A DNA stretch of 64,000 bases, taken from Paraburkholderia bryophila (lineage in GTDB: Bacteria; Pseudomonadota; Gammaproteobacteria; Burkholderiales; Burkholderiaceae). The stretch is taken from positions 2,418,001 through 2,482,000 of the forward strand of contig NZ_JACCAS010000001.1 of the NCBI RefSeq assembly GCF_013409255.1, in the 5' to 3' direction. Each line of letters begins with the position of its first letter. Position 1 is the first letter of the stretch. Position numbers and translations under genes: made by a program. Positions 27,454 through 36,053 of this stretch are shown one piece after another. The notes beneath the pieces were generated by a model, which saw nothing but the letters and a program-made list of their open reading frames with translations, made no database searches and was not told the origin of the DNA.

Positions 27454-28170
27454 TTATACGCCGGACACCGGCGCTTTTCTGCCCGCCCGGCGCGCGGCAT
27501 ATAGACCGAACACCAGCGCGGCGGCCGCCATGCCCCACCACTGGAACATGTAGCCGTAATTGCGCTCGACGCCGTTGTCGGGCGCGGGCCAATCGCGCAC
27601 CAGCTTGTCGCCGTCGTCGCTCAATTGCTGGATCACGAACGCTTGCAGCGGCAAGCCGGTTTCCGCGGCGTACGCGGCGGTATCCAGATTCTGACGGATC
27701 AACTGATGCTCGGCCGAGCCGCCCTGCCCCAACTCGAATGCGCGCGTGGCGTCGGCCCGCGCAATGCCTTCGATTTGAATCTCGCCCTGCGGCGTACTGT
27801 ACGGCGCGATGGTTTCGCGATTGTTCATATTGCGCGGCAACCAGCCGCGATTCACCAGCACGTAGCCGCCGTCGGCCAGTTTAAAAGGCATCACGACGTA
27901 AAAGCCCGGCTGATCGTTATACGGACGATTATCGAGGTAGACGACCTTGTCCGCGACGAAACTGCCACGCGCTTTCACCCGATGAAATTCGATGTCCTTC
28001 AGTGCAAGCGGCGTATTGCTCAGCGTCTGCGCGGGCGCGCTCTCGAACTGCGAGATATGCGCCTCGAGCGCTTCTTTCTGATGCGCGCGATCGCGCTGCC
28101 AGAAACCGAGCCGCACCGTTACCACGATCACCAGCAGAATCAGCAGAGCGGGAATGAGGCGGAATTTCAT
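27454..28170 (-). CDS. SURF1 family cytochrome oxidase biogenesis protein
   Basis: A 238-residue protein with an N-terminal (FRLIPALLILLVIVVTVRLGFWQRDRA) and a C-terminal transmembrane helix (FQWWGMAAAALVFGLYAARRAG). The periplasmic domain contains YLDNRPYNDQPGFYVVMPFKL and VLVNRGWLPRNM, the SURF1 signatures. SURF1 assists heme A delivery to subunit I. ATG 28170 is chosen because GGGGAG lies eight bases upstream; a GTG nine bases earlier is possible. It heads the downstream assembly gene group. Confidence 0.94.
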   Translation of the reverse strand: MKFRLIPALLILLVIVVTVRLGFWQRDRAHQKEALEAHISQFESAPAQTLSNTPLALKDIEFHRVKARGSFVADKVVYLDNRPYNDQPGFYVVMPFKLADGGYVLVNRGWLPRNMNNRETIAPYSTPQGEIQIEGIARADATRAFELGQGGSAEHQLIRQNLDTAAYAAETGLPLQAFVIQQLSDDGDKLVRDWPAPDNGVERNYGYMFQWWGMAAAALVFGLYAARRAGRKAPVSGV

Positions 28171-28284
28171 CGACCGCACTCCCCTGTCGCCGCTCGCGAC
28201 GCCGCCTGGAAGCTACGGCAAACGCCGGCGCGCGGTGCGATAATAAACGTCTTGCCTCTGCGCTTTCGGGTTTCAGCTGGTTCC

Positions 28285-28494
28285 ATGCACATTCTCGTTC
28301 CCATCGCCTTCGTTCTGATCATCGCCAGCATGGTGTCGGCGCTGTATTTCATGATGCATGACAAGGGCAAAACCAAGCGGATGGTCTGGTCGCTCGCCAC
28401 GCGGGTGGGCCTGTCGATCTCGTTGTTCCTGTTCATCCTGTTCGCTCACTGGATGGGCTGGATTCAGTCGACCGGTATTCCGTACGGGCGCTGA
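28285..28494 (+). CDS. twin transmembrane protein (DUF2909)
   Basis: A 69-residue membrane protein with two helices (ILVPIAFVLIIASMVSALYFMM and SLATRVGLSISLFLFILFAHWMGW) joined by a basic HDKGKTKR loop, matching small DUF2909 proteins encoded within cox clusters. It is the only plus-strand gene in the cluster, divergent from SURF1 and convergent with ctaE. Function is unknown; a role in oxidase assembly is guessed from context only. Confidence 0.82.
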   Translation: MHILVPIAFVLIIASMVSALYFMMHDKGKTKRMVWSLATRVGLSISLFLFILFAHWMGWIQSTGIPYGR

Positions 28495-28550
28495 GCCCGG
28501 CGGACTTTATCAAGCCTTCCAAGCGCTCCACGCTTCCCACGCCGCCAAAC

Positions 28551-28582
28551 AAAACGCCGCCCTGACAGGGTCGAGGGCGGCG
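28551..28582 (-). terminator. probable terminator of the ctaC-ctaE operon
   Basis: CGCCGCCCT (28555-28563) and AGGGCGGCG (28574-28582). Read on the minus strand the stem is followed by TTTTGTTTG. It lies about 115 bases after the ctaE stop and just beyond the convergent DUF2909 gene. Confidence 0.6.
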
Positions 28583-28694
28583 CTGCTTACGTGCTTTGCA
28601 TACTGCTCGTGCGCCACGTCCTGAAGAACGTCACGCGAACGGCCCGCACACATTCCGGTTTGCCGGTCGGCGCAGGCCAGACTGCCCAACCTCG

Positions 28695-29552
28695 TTACAG
28701 CCAGTACACGACGATGTACAGCCCGAGCCACACAACGTCCACAAAGTGCCAGTACCACGCCGCGCCTTCGAACGCGAAGTGATGCTCCGCCGTGAAGTGG
28801 CCACGAATCAAGCGCACCAGCACCACCGCCAGCATCGTGCCGCCGAGGAACACGTGGAAACCGTGGAAGCCCGTCAGCAGGAAGAACGTCGAACCGTACA
28901 CGCCCGACGACAGCGTCAGATTCAGTTCGTTGTACGCGTGAAAATACTCGAAGGCTTGCAGGAACAGGAAGCAGACGCCGAGCACCAGCGTAGCCGCCAG
29001 CCAGATGATCGCCTTCTTGCGATGATCTTCACGCAGCGCATGGTGCGAGACCGTCAACGTCGCGCCCGACGACAGCAGCAGCGCGGTATTGATGGTCGGC
29101 ACCGGCCACGGCTGCATCGACTTGAAGGTCGAGACCAGCGCTGCCGGACCGTTGTTCGGCCACACCGCCGAAAAGTCCGGCCAGATTAGCTTGTAGTCGA
29201 GGCTGCCCAGTTGATGCAGCGCAATTTCACGCGCATAGAACAACGCGCCGAAGAACGCACCGAAGAACATCACTTCGGAGAAGATGAACCAGCTCATGCT
29301 CCAGCGGTACGACTTGTCGACATTCTTGCCGTACATGCCGCCTTCCGATTCCGCGATCGCATCGCCGAACCAGTGCCACAGCGTATAGAGCAGCCACAAC
29401 AGACCGGCGACGACACCGATCGGCGCCCAGTCATGGTCGTTGACCCAGGCCGCTAGCGATCCGAGCATGACCAGCAACCCGGCAGCGGCGCTGATCGGAT
29501 GCCGCGACGGATGCGGTACGAAATAGTACGGGCTCTCGTTTTGACCGCTCAT
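28695..29552 (-). CDS. ctaE: cytochrome c oxidase subunit III
   Basis: A 285-residue integral membrane subunit of the aa3 oxidase, seven helices. Family signatures include WFIFSEVMFFGAFFGALFYAR, ALLLSSGATLTVSHHALR, FLFLQAFEYFHA, YGSTFFLLTGFHGFHVFLGGTMLAVVLVRL and the C-terminal YWHFVDVVWLGLYIVVYWL. It is the last structural gene of the operon, about 130 bases after the DUF2970 gene. Confidence 0.97.
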   Translation of the reverse strand: MSGQNESPYYFVPHPSRHPISAAAGLLVMLGSLAAWVNDHDWAPIGVVAGLLWLLYTLWHWFGDAIAESEGGMYGKNVDKSYRWSMSWFIFSEVMFFGAFFGALFYAREIALHQLGSLDYKLIWPDFSAVWPNNGPAALVSTFKSMQPWPVPTINTALLLSSGATLTVSHHALREDHRKKAIIWLAATLVLGVCFLFLQAFEYFHAYNELNLTLSSGVYGSTFFLLTGFHGFHVFLGGTMLAVVLVRLIRGHFTAEHHFAFEGAAWYWHFVDVVWLGLYIVVYWL

Positions 29553-29684
29553 TCTTGATTCTCCACTTCAGTCCAGTTGTTCCGGAATCTCCGGCTGTAT
29601 CTTCAGCGGCGCGTCGAACCCGCGCCGCTTCACTCTAATTCGTGGGCCCTGCTGCGCCCCTCACTGCCGCTGCGTCCGACTGCC

Positions 29685-29894
29685 TCAGCCCACCACCGCG
29701 CGCACGACCAGGATCAACACGCCGATGAAAATGGCCGCGCAGATCAGCGCCGCCGCGATCACATGCAGCGGGTTCAGTTGCGTGGCGTCGGCTTCCAGAT
29801 CGCTACGCTTGCGCACTCCGAAAAACGACCAGAACACGGCCCGCATCGACTGACCAAAACTACTCTTGCGCGGGGCGCTGCCGTTATCGCTCAT
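29685..29894 (-). CDS. DUF2970 small membrane protein
   Basis: A 69-residue protein with a polar, Ser-rich N-terminus, FGQSMRAVFWSFFGVRKRSDLEAD and one C-terminal transmembrane helix (PLHVIAAALICAAIFIGVLILVVRAVVG). This is the DUF2970 pattern found between ctaG and ctaE in betaproteobacteria. The role is unknown; oxidase assembly or stability is inferred from position. GACAAGATG-type context precedes the start at 29894. Confidence 0.85.
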   Translation of the reverse strand: MSDNGSAPRKSSFGQSMRAVFWSFFGVRKRSDLEADATQLNPLHVIAAALICAAIFIGVLILVVRAVVG

Positions 29895-29932
29895 CTTGTC
29901 CCGGTTTCCTTCGCCTGGGCGGGGGTAACCCG

Positions 29933-30556
29933 TCAGGCCGGATTGGCGGTCGTTGCCGCCGTATTGGCCGTGTTAGCCGTGGGGGTTGCGCTTCCGACCG
30001 TCGCCGCGGCCGGCGTGTTCAATTCAAAAAACGTGTACGACAACGTGATCGTCTTCACGTCTTTCGGCAGTTTCGGATCGACCACGAACACCACCGGCAT
30101 CCGCCTCGTCTGATTCGCCGTCAACGTCTGCTGCGTAAAGCAAAAACATTCGATCTTCTTGAAGTACTCGGTCGCCTGCTTCGGCGCGTAGCTCGGAATG
30201 GCTTGCGCCTGAATCGTGCGCGCCTGTTCGTTGCTGACCTCGTACATCACGGTCGTCACTTCGCCCGGATGCACGTCGAGACTGCGTTGCTCCGGCTTGA
30301 AACCCAGTGGGCCGCGCGCGTTCGCATCGAATTCGATCGAAATCGTGCGGCTCATGTCGACCTGCGTGTTCTTCGCCTCGCGCGCCGTGGCATCACGCTG
30401 CACGAGGTTGTTAATGCCGGTGATCTGGCAGATCGCGCGGTACATGGGCACCAGCGCGAAACCGAAACCGAACATCATCAACGCGACGACGAACAGCTTG
30501 ATCAGCATCGAACGGTTAAAAGAGCGGTCGGCCTGAGCCGGCGGTTGCGTCGACAT
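29933..30556 (-). CDS. ctaG: cytochrome c oxidase assembly protein CtaG/Cox11
   Basis: A 207-residue copper chaperone for the CuB site of subunit I. One N-terminal membrane anchor (LIKLFVVALMMFGFGFALVPMYRAICQITG) is followed by an immunoglobulin-like periplasmic domain; the copper motif KIECFCFTQQTL lies near residue 130. The start ATG 30556 (MSTQPPAQADRSFN) has TTGAGGATTGAG before it. It lies between the 44-residue small assembly gene and DUF2970. Confidence 0.96.
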   Translation of the reverse strand: MSTQPPAQADRSFNRSMLIKLFVVALMMFGFGFALVPMYRAICQITGINNLVQRDATAREAKNTQVDMSRTISIEFDANARGPLGFKPEQRSLDVHPGEVTTVMYEVSNEQARTIQAQAIPSYAPKQATEYFKKIECFCFTQQTLTANQTRRMPVVFVVDPKLPKDVKTITLSYTFFELNTPAAATVGSATPTANTANTAATTANPA

Positions 30557-30598
30557 CTCAATCCTCAACAAACCTGCGAACAGACGGCAACGGCCGAG

Positions 30599-30733
30599 TC
30601 AGGTGAAGAACCGCTGCTTGATGATGACGCTCGCGAAAAAGACCGCCGCGATGACGAACATCACCCAACCTATCCGCCTGTTGCCCGCGCGAATCTGCTC
30701 CGGCGACCGTCTTTCCTGTGGATTGCGCGTCAT
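30599..30733 (-). CDS. cytochrome oxidase small assembly protein
   Basis: A 44-codon gene: a charged N-terminus (MTRNPQERRSPEQIRAGNRR), one transmembrane helix (IGWVMFVIAAVFFASVII) and KQRFFT. Small proteins of this kind sit between ctaD and ctaG in betaproteobacteria and are annotated as cytochrome oxidase small assembly proteins. The open frame continues upstream, but ATG 30733 gives the conserved length. The function is inferred from context. Confidence 0.8.
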   Translation of the reverse strand: MTRNPQERRSPEQIRAGNRRIGWVMFVIAAVFFASVIIKQRFFT

Positions 30734-30751
30734 GCTCGATTTTCTGAATAT

Positions 30752-30775
30752 TTTTGTGACTACTTTTGTGACTAC
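30752..30775. repeat. 12-bp tandem duplication between ctaD and the small cox gene
   Basis: TTTTGTGACTAC occurs twice, back to back, at 30752-30763 and 30764-30775, just upstream of the 44-codon gene on its strand. An imperfect GGTTCCG/CGGAACC hairpin lies between it and the ctaD stop. Confidence 0.85.
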
Positions 30776-30862
30776 AGGGTGGTAGCCGCCTGAGCCGCTG
30801 CCCCGGTTCCGCTGGCGACATGTCGCGCCGCAGCCGGAACCGGTTGCCTCCCCCACTGCCGA

Positions 30863-32476
30863 TTACTCGACGGTCGGCGGGTGTTCGAACGTGTGGAACG
30901 GAGCCGGGCTCGGCACGGTCCATTCGAGGCCTGTTGCGCCGTCCCACGGCTTGTCGCCGGCTTTTTCGAGTTCGCCGCCGCCACGGTAGGCCGGCAGTGC
31001 AACCGCGAACAGGAAGTAGACCTGTGCCAGACCGAAGCCGAACGCGCCGATCGAGATGACCTGGTTCCAGTCGGTGAACTGTGCCGGGTAGTCAGCGTAA
31101 CGACGCGGCATACCGGCCAGACCGACGAAGTGCATCGGCAGGAACGCGAGGTTGAAGAAGAACATCGACGCCCAGAAGTGGATCTTGCCGCGCGTTTCGT
31201 TGTACATCCAGCCGGTCCACTTCGGCGCCCAGTAGTACCACCCCGAGAACAGCGCGAAGAGTGACCCCGCCACCAGCACGTAGTGGAAGTGCGCGACCAC
31301 GAAATAAGTGCCGTGATACTGGATGTCGAGCGGCGCCATGGCCAGCATCAGGCCCGACAGACCGCCGAACGTAAACACCAGCAGGAAGCCGACCGCGAAC
31401 AGCATCGGCGTCTCGAAGCTCAACGAACCGCGCCACATCGTCGCGACCCAGTTGAACACCTTCACGCCGGTCGGCACGGCGATCAGCATCGTCGCGTACA
31501 TGAAGAACAACTGGCCCGTCACCGGCATACCGGTGGCGAACATGTGGTGCGCCCAGACCATGAACGACAGAATCGCGATCGACGAGGTTGCGTACACCAT
31601 CGAGCTATAGCCGAACAGCGGCTTGCGCGAGAACGCCGGGATCACCTGCGACACGATCCCGAACGCTGGCAAGATCATGATGTACACCTCGGGGTGCCCG
31701 AAGAACCAGAAGATGTGCTGGTACATGACCGGGTCGCCGCCGCCTGCCGCGTTGAAGAACGACGTGCCGAAGTGGCGATCGAACAGCACCATGGTGATCG
31801 CGCCTGCCAGAACCGGCATCACCGCAATCAGCAGGTACGCGGTGATCAGCCACGTCCAGACGAACATCGGCATCTTCATCAGCGTGAGGCCGGGTGCGCG
31901 CATGTTCAGGATCGTCACGACGATGTTGATCCCGCCCATGATCGACGAAGCGCCCATCAAGTGGATCGCGAAAATCGCGAAGTCCATGCCCGGGCCCATC
32001 TGCGTGGAGAGCGGCGCGTACAGCGTCCAGCCCGCGGCGGTCGCGCCGCCCGGTGCGAAGAACGAGCCGACCAGCAGCACAGCGGCCACCGGCAGCAGCC
32101 AGAAGCTGAAGTTGTTCATACGCGCGAACGCCATGTCCGACGCGCCGATCTGCAGCGGAATCATCCAGTTCGCGAAGCCGACGAAGGCCGGCATGATCGC
32201 GCCGAACACCATGATCAGGCCGTGCATGGTGGTCAACTGATTGAAGAACTCGGGGCGCATGATCTGCAGACCCGGTTCGAACAGCTCGGCACGGATCATC
32301 AGCGCCATCACGCCCCCGGAGAGGAACATGGTGAACGAGAAGATCAGGTACAGCGTACCGATGTCCTTGTGATTGGTTGCGAACAGCCAACGACGCCAGC
32401 CATGCGGCGTTTCGTGAGCGTGGTCGCCGTGTACGTGCTCGTGGCCCGCGGTTACATCGTGTCCGATGCTAGACAT
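30863..32476 (-). CDS. ctaD: cytochrome c oxidase subunit I (aa3 type)
   Basis: A 537-residue heme-copper oxidase core subunit with 12 helices. Heme a/a3 and CuB ligands are in TTMHGLIMVFGAIMPAFVG, FWFFGHPEVYIMILPAFGI (His-Pro-Glu-Val-Tyr crosslink motif), AHHMFATGM and YFVVAHFHYVLVAG. The His-rich N-terminus (HDVTAGHEHVHGDHAHETPHG) is a Burkholderiaceae feature. It begins 44 bases after ctaC in the same operon. Confidence 0.98.
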   Translation of the reverse strand: MSSIGHDVTAGHEHVHGDHAHETPHGWRRWLFATNHKDIGTLYLIFSFTMFLSGGVMALMIRAELFEPGLQIMRPEFFNQLTTMHGLIMVFGAIMPAFVGFANWMIPLQIGASDMAFARMNNFSFWLLPVAAVLLVGSFFAPGGATAAGWTLYAPLSTQMGPGMDFAIFAIHLMGASSIMGGINIVVTILNMRAPGLTLMKMPMFVWTWLITAYLLIAVMPVLAGAITMVLFDRHFGTSFFNAAGGGDPVMYQHIFWFFGHPEVYIMILPAFGIVSQVIPAFSRKPLFGYSSMVYATSSIAILSFMVWAHHMFATGMPVTGQLFFMYATMLIAVPTGVKVFNWVATMWRGSLSFETPMLFAVGFLLVFTFGGLSGLMLAMAPLDIQYHGTYFVVAHFHYVLVAGSLFALFSGWYYWAPKWTGWMYNETRGKIHFWASMFFFNLAFLPMHFVGLAGMPRRYADYPAQFTDWNQVISIGAFGFGLAQVYFLFAVALPAYRGGGELEKAGDKPWDGATGLEWTVPSPAPFHTFEHPPTVE

Positions 32477-32520
32477 GACAATCTCCTAATGCGAATACTG
32501 CGGTGCTGACCATGAACACG

Positions 32521-34134
32521 TCAGGCGGCCGGGCTGATCTGAACACGCCGGGCTTCTTTCGCGTCGCTGCCGCCCGTGATCGTTTCCGGCTTCTTTAAAA
32601 TAATATGGTCTTCGGCAATGCCGGCTGCTTTCAGTGCGTCGCGCACGGCTTCGGCGCGGGTCTTCGCGAGCTTCGCGTTGACATCGGCGGAGCCGGTTGC
32701 GTCGGTGAAGCCCGACAGCGTGAATTTCGCGTCCGGATGCGCCTTCGCGTAGGCTGCGGCCGCTTCGACCGCCGCTTTCGCGTCGGCCGGCAGCGTGCTC
32801 TTGCCGGTGTCGAAGTAGATGCTGGCCGGCAGCGCCGCTTGCGTGCCTGCCGCGCTGTCCGAGCCGGCTGCCGCTGCGTCCGCGCCCGAAGCTGCCGCCG
32901 CACCCGACGCCGCTTCCGCGCCGCTTGCCGCTGCGCCCGCGCCTGCTGCGTCGGCCAGATGGTTGCCGCCTTCCGGCAGCTTGCCGTTACGGGCATCCAG
33001 AATCTGCTTCGGCTGGAGAATGTCGCCGGTGTGGTTGCCCCACGAGTTACGTTCGTACGTGATCACCGAGGCGATTTCGACGTCGTTCAGCGTCGGCGCC
33101 CACGACGGCATCGCATTCTTGCCCTTCAGCACCAGGCTGACGTGCCCGGCGATCGGACCGTTGGCGATCTTGCTGCCGTCGAGCGCCGGGAATGCGCCCG
33201 CGCCCTTGCCGTTCGGCTGGTGGCAGACCGCGCAGTTCGCCGTGTACACCTTGCCGCCGCGTTCCATCAGCTCGGCCATCGTGTAGGTCTTGTTCGGGTC
33301 GTCCTGGCCGGCGGCCATTTTCGCTTTCTGCGTCTCGACCCACTTCGCGTAGTCGTCGGCGGACAGCACTTCGACCACCACCGGCATGAACGCGTGTTCC
33401 TTGCCGCACAGTTCGGTACAGAAGCCGCGGAACGTGCCGGTCTTGTCAGCCTTGAACCACGTGTCGCGCACGAAACCCGGGATCGCGTCCTGCTTCACGC
33501 CGAAAGCCGGCACGTACCAGGAGTGGACCACGTCGTTCGCGGTGGTGATGATGCGGATTTTCTTGTCGACCGGGACGACCAGCGGGTTGTCGACTTCCTG
33601 CAGATACGTGGTGGAAATCGGCATGCGGCCATCGGTTTCCGCACGCGGCGTGGCCAGCGTGGACAGGAAGTTGATGCCTTCGCCCGGGCCCTTCACGTAG
33701 TCGTAGCCCCATTTCCACTGATAGCCGGTGACCTTGACGGTGAGGTCGGCATTCGTGGTGTCTTTCATCGCGACGACGGTCTTGGTGGCCGGCAGCGCCA
33801 TCAGCACGACGATGACGAACGGTACGATCGTCCAGATGATTTCGACGGTGGTGCTTTCGTGGAAATTCGAAGCTTTGTGGCCTTTCGATTTGCGGTGCGC
33901 AAAGATCGAATAGAACATCACGCCGAACACGCCGACGAAGATGACCAGGCACAGAACCAGCATGAACATGTGGAGGCTGAAGAGCTCCTCAGCGATTTTC
34001 GTCGCCGGCGGCTGGAGATTGATCTCGTTGACGGCAGGGCCGCCCGGAACATCGCCCACTGCCAGGGCGGCACCGGCGAAAAGCAGTCCGCTCATCGCCA
34101 GCACACCCATGAGGGCTCGCTTGATTGTTTTCAT
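32521..34134 (-). CDS. ctaC: cytochrome c oxidase subunit II fused to cytochrome c and OmpA-like domains
   Basis: A 537-residue, three-module protein. A signal peptide (1-25) is followed by two transmembrane helices (about 50-75, 97-115) and the CuA cupredoxin domain, with His204 and FCTELCGKEHAFM (Cys239, Glu241, Cys243, His247, Met250). A class I cytochrome c domain follows (CAVCH at 301-305, likely axial Met342). An Ala/Ser/Gly-rich linker (395-436) leads to a C-terminal OmpA-like peptidoglycan-binding domain (IYFDTGKSTLPADAKAAV, then GFTDATGSADVNAKLAKTRAEAV). It accepts electrons from cytochrome c and probably anchors the oxidase to the wall. ATG 34134 has AAGGA upstream; another ATG at 34158 lacks one. 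First structural gene of the operon. Confidence 0.96.
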   Translation of the reverse strand: MKTIKRALMGVLAMSGLLFAGAALAVGDVPGGPAVNEINLQPPATKIAEELFSLHMFMLVLCLVIFVGVFGVMFYSIFAHRKSKGHKASNFHESTTVEIIWTIVPFVIVVLMALPATKTVVAMKDTTNADLTVKVTGYQWKWGYDYVKGPGEGINFLSTLATPRAETDGRMPISTTYLQEVDNPLVVPVDKKIRIITTANDVVHSWYVPAFGVKQDAIPGFVRDTWFKADKTGTFRGFCTELCGKEHAFMPVVVEVLSADDYAKWVETQKAKMAAGQDDPNKTYTMAELMERGGKVYTANCAVCHQPNGKGAGAFPALDGSKIANGPIAGHVSLVLKGKNAMPSWAPTLNDVEIASVITYERNSWGNHTGDILQPKQILDARNGKLPEGGNHLADAAGAGAAASGAEAASGAAAASGADAAAAGSDSAAGTQAALPASIYFDTGKSTLPADAKAAVEAAAAYAKAHPDAKFTLSGFTDATGSADVNAKLAKTRAEAVRDALKAAGIAEDHIILKKPETITGGSDAKEARRVQISPAA

Positions 34135-34224
34135 AGCTTCCTTACCCAAATTTTCCATTCAAACCCTCGACCCCACCGACAGGCTGTCTCGCGCTCCCCT
34201 TGAACGCCGCGCGTCTCAACGCAT

Positions 34225-34698
34225 CTAATAACGCGTGAGCCACATACGCAATTCACCTGCGAACTGCGCGCGCCGATACTGCGCGAGATGTTGCCCAATC
34301 ATGATCGTCTGGCCACGCGAGACCAGTTTGATCTGGTCACGCGGCGTTGCGCCCGGCTCGATCCGCACCCAGCGCGGATTGAATTCGAACTGCGTAAGCT
34401 TCTCGGCGCTGACCTGCTCGATCACGAGCCGGTTCGGAAACAACCGGATGCGCTCGTAATCCACAGCATGACGCGCGTATATGGCAAACGCGATACCCAC
34501 CGCCAGCAATTCGATACCGGTGAACGGCAACACCAGCCAGGCGCCGACCAGAACCAGCATGAAAGCAATTGCCAACGAGAACAACGCAAGCGATACGTAG
34601 AAACCGACGAACTGCCGCGGCGATATCGAACAGTTGCGTTTCATGGTCCAGTCTTTGAGAACTGGTTCTGAATCCGCCAGCAGATCTGATGCTTCCAT
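34225..34698 (-). CDS. DUF2244 domain-containing membrane protein
   Basis: A 157-residue protein with two adjacent transmembrane helices (FVGFYVSLALFSLAIAFMLVLVGAWLVLPFTGIELLAVGIAFAIYARHA) and a soluble tail reading LVIEQVSAEKLTQFEFNPRWVRIE, the DUF2244 signature. AGGAGG five bases before ATG 34698 decides the start. The gene leads the cox operon, 90 bases ahead of ctaC and downstream of the only strong promoter seen. DUF2244 proteins are tied to cytochrome oxidase by gene neighbourhood; function unknown. Confidence 0.85.
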   Translation of the reverse strand: MEASDLLADSEPVLKDWTMKRNCSISPRQFVGFYVSLALFSLAIAFMLVLVGAWLVLPFTGIELLAVGIAFAIYARHAVDYERIRLFPNRLVIEQVSAEKLTQFEFNPRWVRIEPGATPRDQIKLVSRGQTIMIGQHLAQYRRAQFAGELRMWLTRY

Positions 34699-34845
34699 CG
34701 CTGCCTCCTGCGAACCGCCGCTTTCGGTCATGTGGCGCGGCCTTCTGAACCAGCCGCCCGATCACAACCGAGTCTCCTCATCATGCAGTACTTTGCCTCC
34801 GGCCTGCCGCCCCAAATGTGGGGACTCCGGGCGACAAACTGACGC

Positions 34846-34874
34846 ATTATAGGCGCGATCCATAGCATCCACAA
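34846..34874 (-). promoter_or_regulatory. promoter of the cox operon
   Basis: On the minus strand, TTGTGG (34874-34869), 17 bases, then a perfect TATAAT (34851-34846). A CCCCA/TGGGG hairpin follows the start site near 34809-34822. The transcript would begin about 140 bases before the DUF2244 gene. The rest of the 34699-34991 gap shows no gene. Confidence 0.65.
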
Positions 34875-34991
34875 GCAAGGGCCAAATGGCCCAAAAGCCC
34901 GGTGCGACAAGCCTCCGCGCCGTTTTGACGCAGCTTTTGCGCGTCTTTTGAAGTGGAAATTTCAGACATAACAGATGTCGTCTTTACCGCT

Positions 34992-35969
34992 TCAACGATT
35001 CCTCGACGAGCCTCGTCCGATGTCCTCGATTCGCACGATCCCGTGACCTTCGGCGGTGGTGCGCGGCACGGCTTTCCATGCGTGTCCGTAGATCACCTCG
35101 AAGGTCAGCGCGAGGGTGCCGTCGGCGCGCCGGCGCGCTTCGAGCGCCGCCAGCAAAGCCTTGTGCAGCCGACGCGCGGCGCCGCCCGCGGACGCTTCAC
35201 GCTCGAACGCGCGCTCGAACGGATAGGCGCCCCAGCGACGCACGTCCGCAAGCAGCGACTCCGGCGACTTATAGGTAATGGTGAGCACTTCCTGATCCAT
35301 CACAGGAATTTCGAAGCCGCTCTCCACCAGCATATCGCCCAGATCATGCATATCGACGAAGTCGATCACATGCTTGCGCGAGGCGATGCCGTGCGCGGCC
35401 TCGACCTCGGCGTAGGCGCCGCGCAATTCCTTGAGCGTGTCTGGGCCGAGCGTGCTGAACATCAGCAGGCCGTTGACCTTGAGCACGCGCTGCCACTCGG
35501 GAAACACGAGATCGGGCCGCGAGTGCCAATGCAGCGCGAGGTTGGACCAGATGAATTCGAAGGCGCCGGCCGTGAACGGCAGCGCCGAGAAGTCGGCCTG
35601 CGCGAAGCGCGGACCGCGGGCGCCGAGCGCCTTGCCGAGCGACGCCGGCAGGAAGCGCCGCCAGCTCGTGTCGCCCGAGTCATGGTGTAACGCGCGGGTC
35701 AGCATGCCGTGCGACAGGTCGGTGCCGAAGACCGGCGCTTCGGGGAAGCGCTCGCGCAACGCGGGGAGGTCTTCACCTGCGCCGCAACCGGCGTCGAGCA
35801 CGCTCGCCGGCGTGACCTTGATGTAATCGAGCCGCTCACGCATGCGCTGCGCGATCTCGCGCGGCAGGAACGCGACGTCGTCGAAGGTCACCGCGCGGCG
35901 GTCGAAGATGCGCCGGAGACGCCGTGAATCGTAGGCCGGACGGCCTGATTGAGCGGGAGTTGGGGACAT
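34992..35969 (-). CDS. BioC-like SAM-dependent methyltransferase
   Basis: A 325-residue class I methyltransferase: SVLDAGCGAGEDLPALRERFP (SAM loop), GTDLSHGML, FAQADFSALPF and FEFIWSNLALHWHSRPDLVFPEWQRVLKVNGLLMFSTLGPDTLKELR. This resembles BioC (malonyl-ACP O-methyltransferase), including the LRRIFDRRAVTFDDVAFLPREIAQRM N-terminus. No bio genes are nearby, so a biotin role is only inferred. The start is uncertain: ATG 35969 gives a family-like N-terminus without a good ribosome binding site; an ATG at 36020 is possible. Divergent from comF. Confidence 0.8.
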   Translation of the reverse strand: MSPTPAQSGRPAYDSRRLRRIFDRRAVTFDDVAFLPREIAQRMRERLDYIKVTPASVLDAGCGAGEDLPALRERFPEAPVFGTDLSHGMLTRALHHDSGDTSWRRFLPASLGKALGARGPRFAQADFSALPFTAGAFEFIWSNLALHWHSRPDLVFPEWQRVLKVNGLLMFSTLGPDTLKELRGAYAEVEAAHGIASRKHVIDFVDMHDLGDMLVESGFEIPVMDQEVLTITYKSPESLLADVRRWGAYPFERAFEREASAGGAARRLHKALLAALEARRRADGTLALTFEVIYGHAWKAVPRTTAEGHGIVRIEDIGRGSSRNR

Positions 35970-36053
35970 GGGTGTCGTGCTGGCGTAGAGCAGGAAGTAT
36001 ACTCGTTCGTTTCCTTCCATTCAGCGGGAACGGCCTGCGCGGGCCCTCCAATC

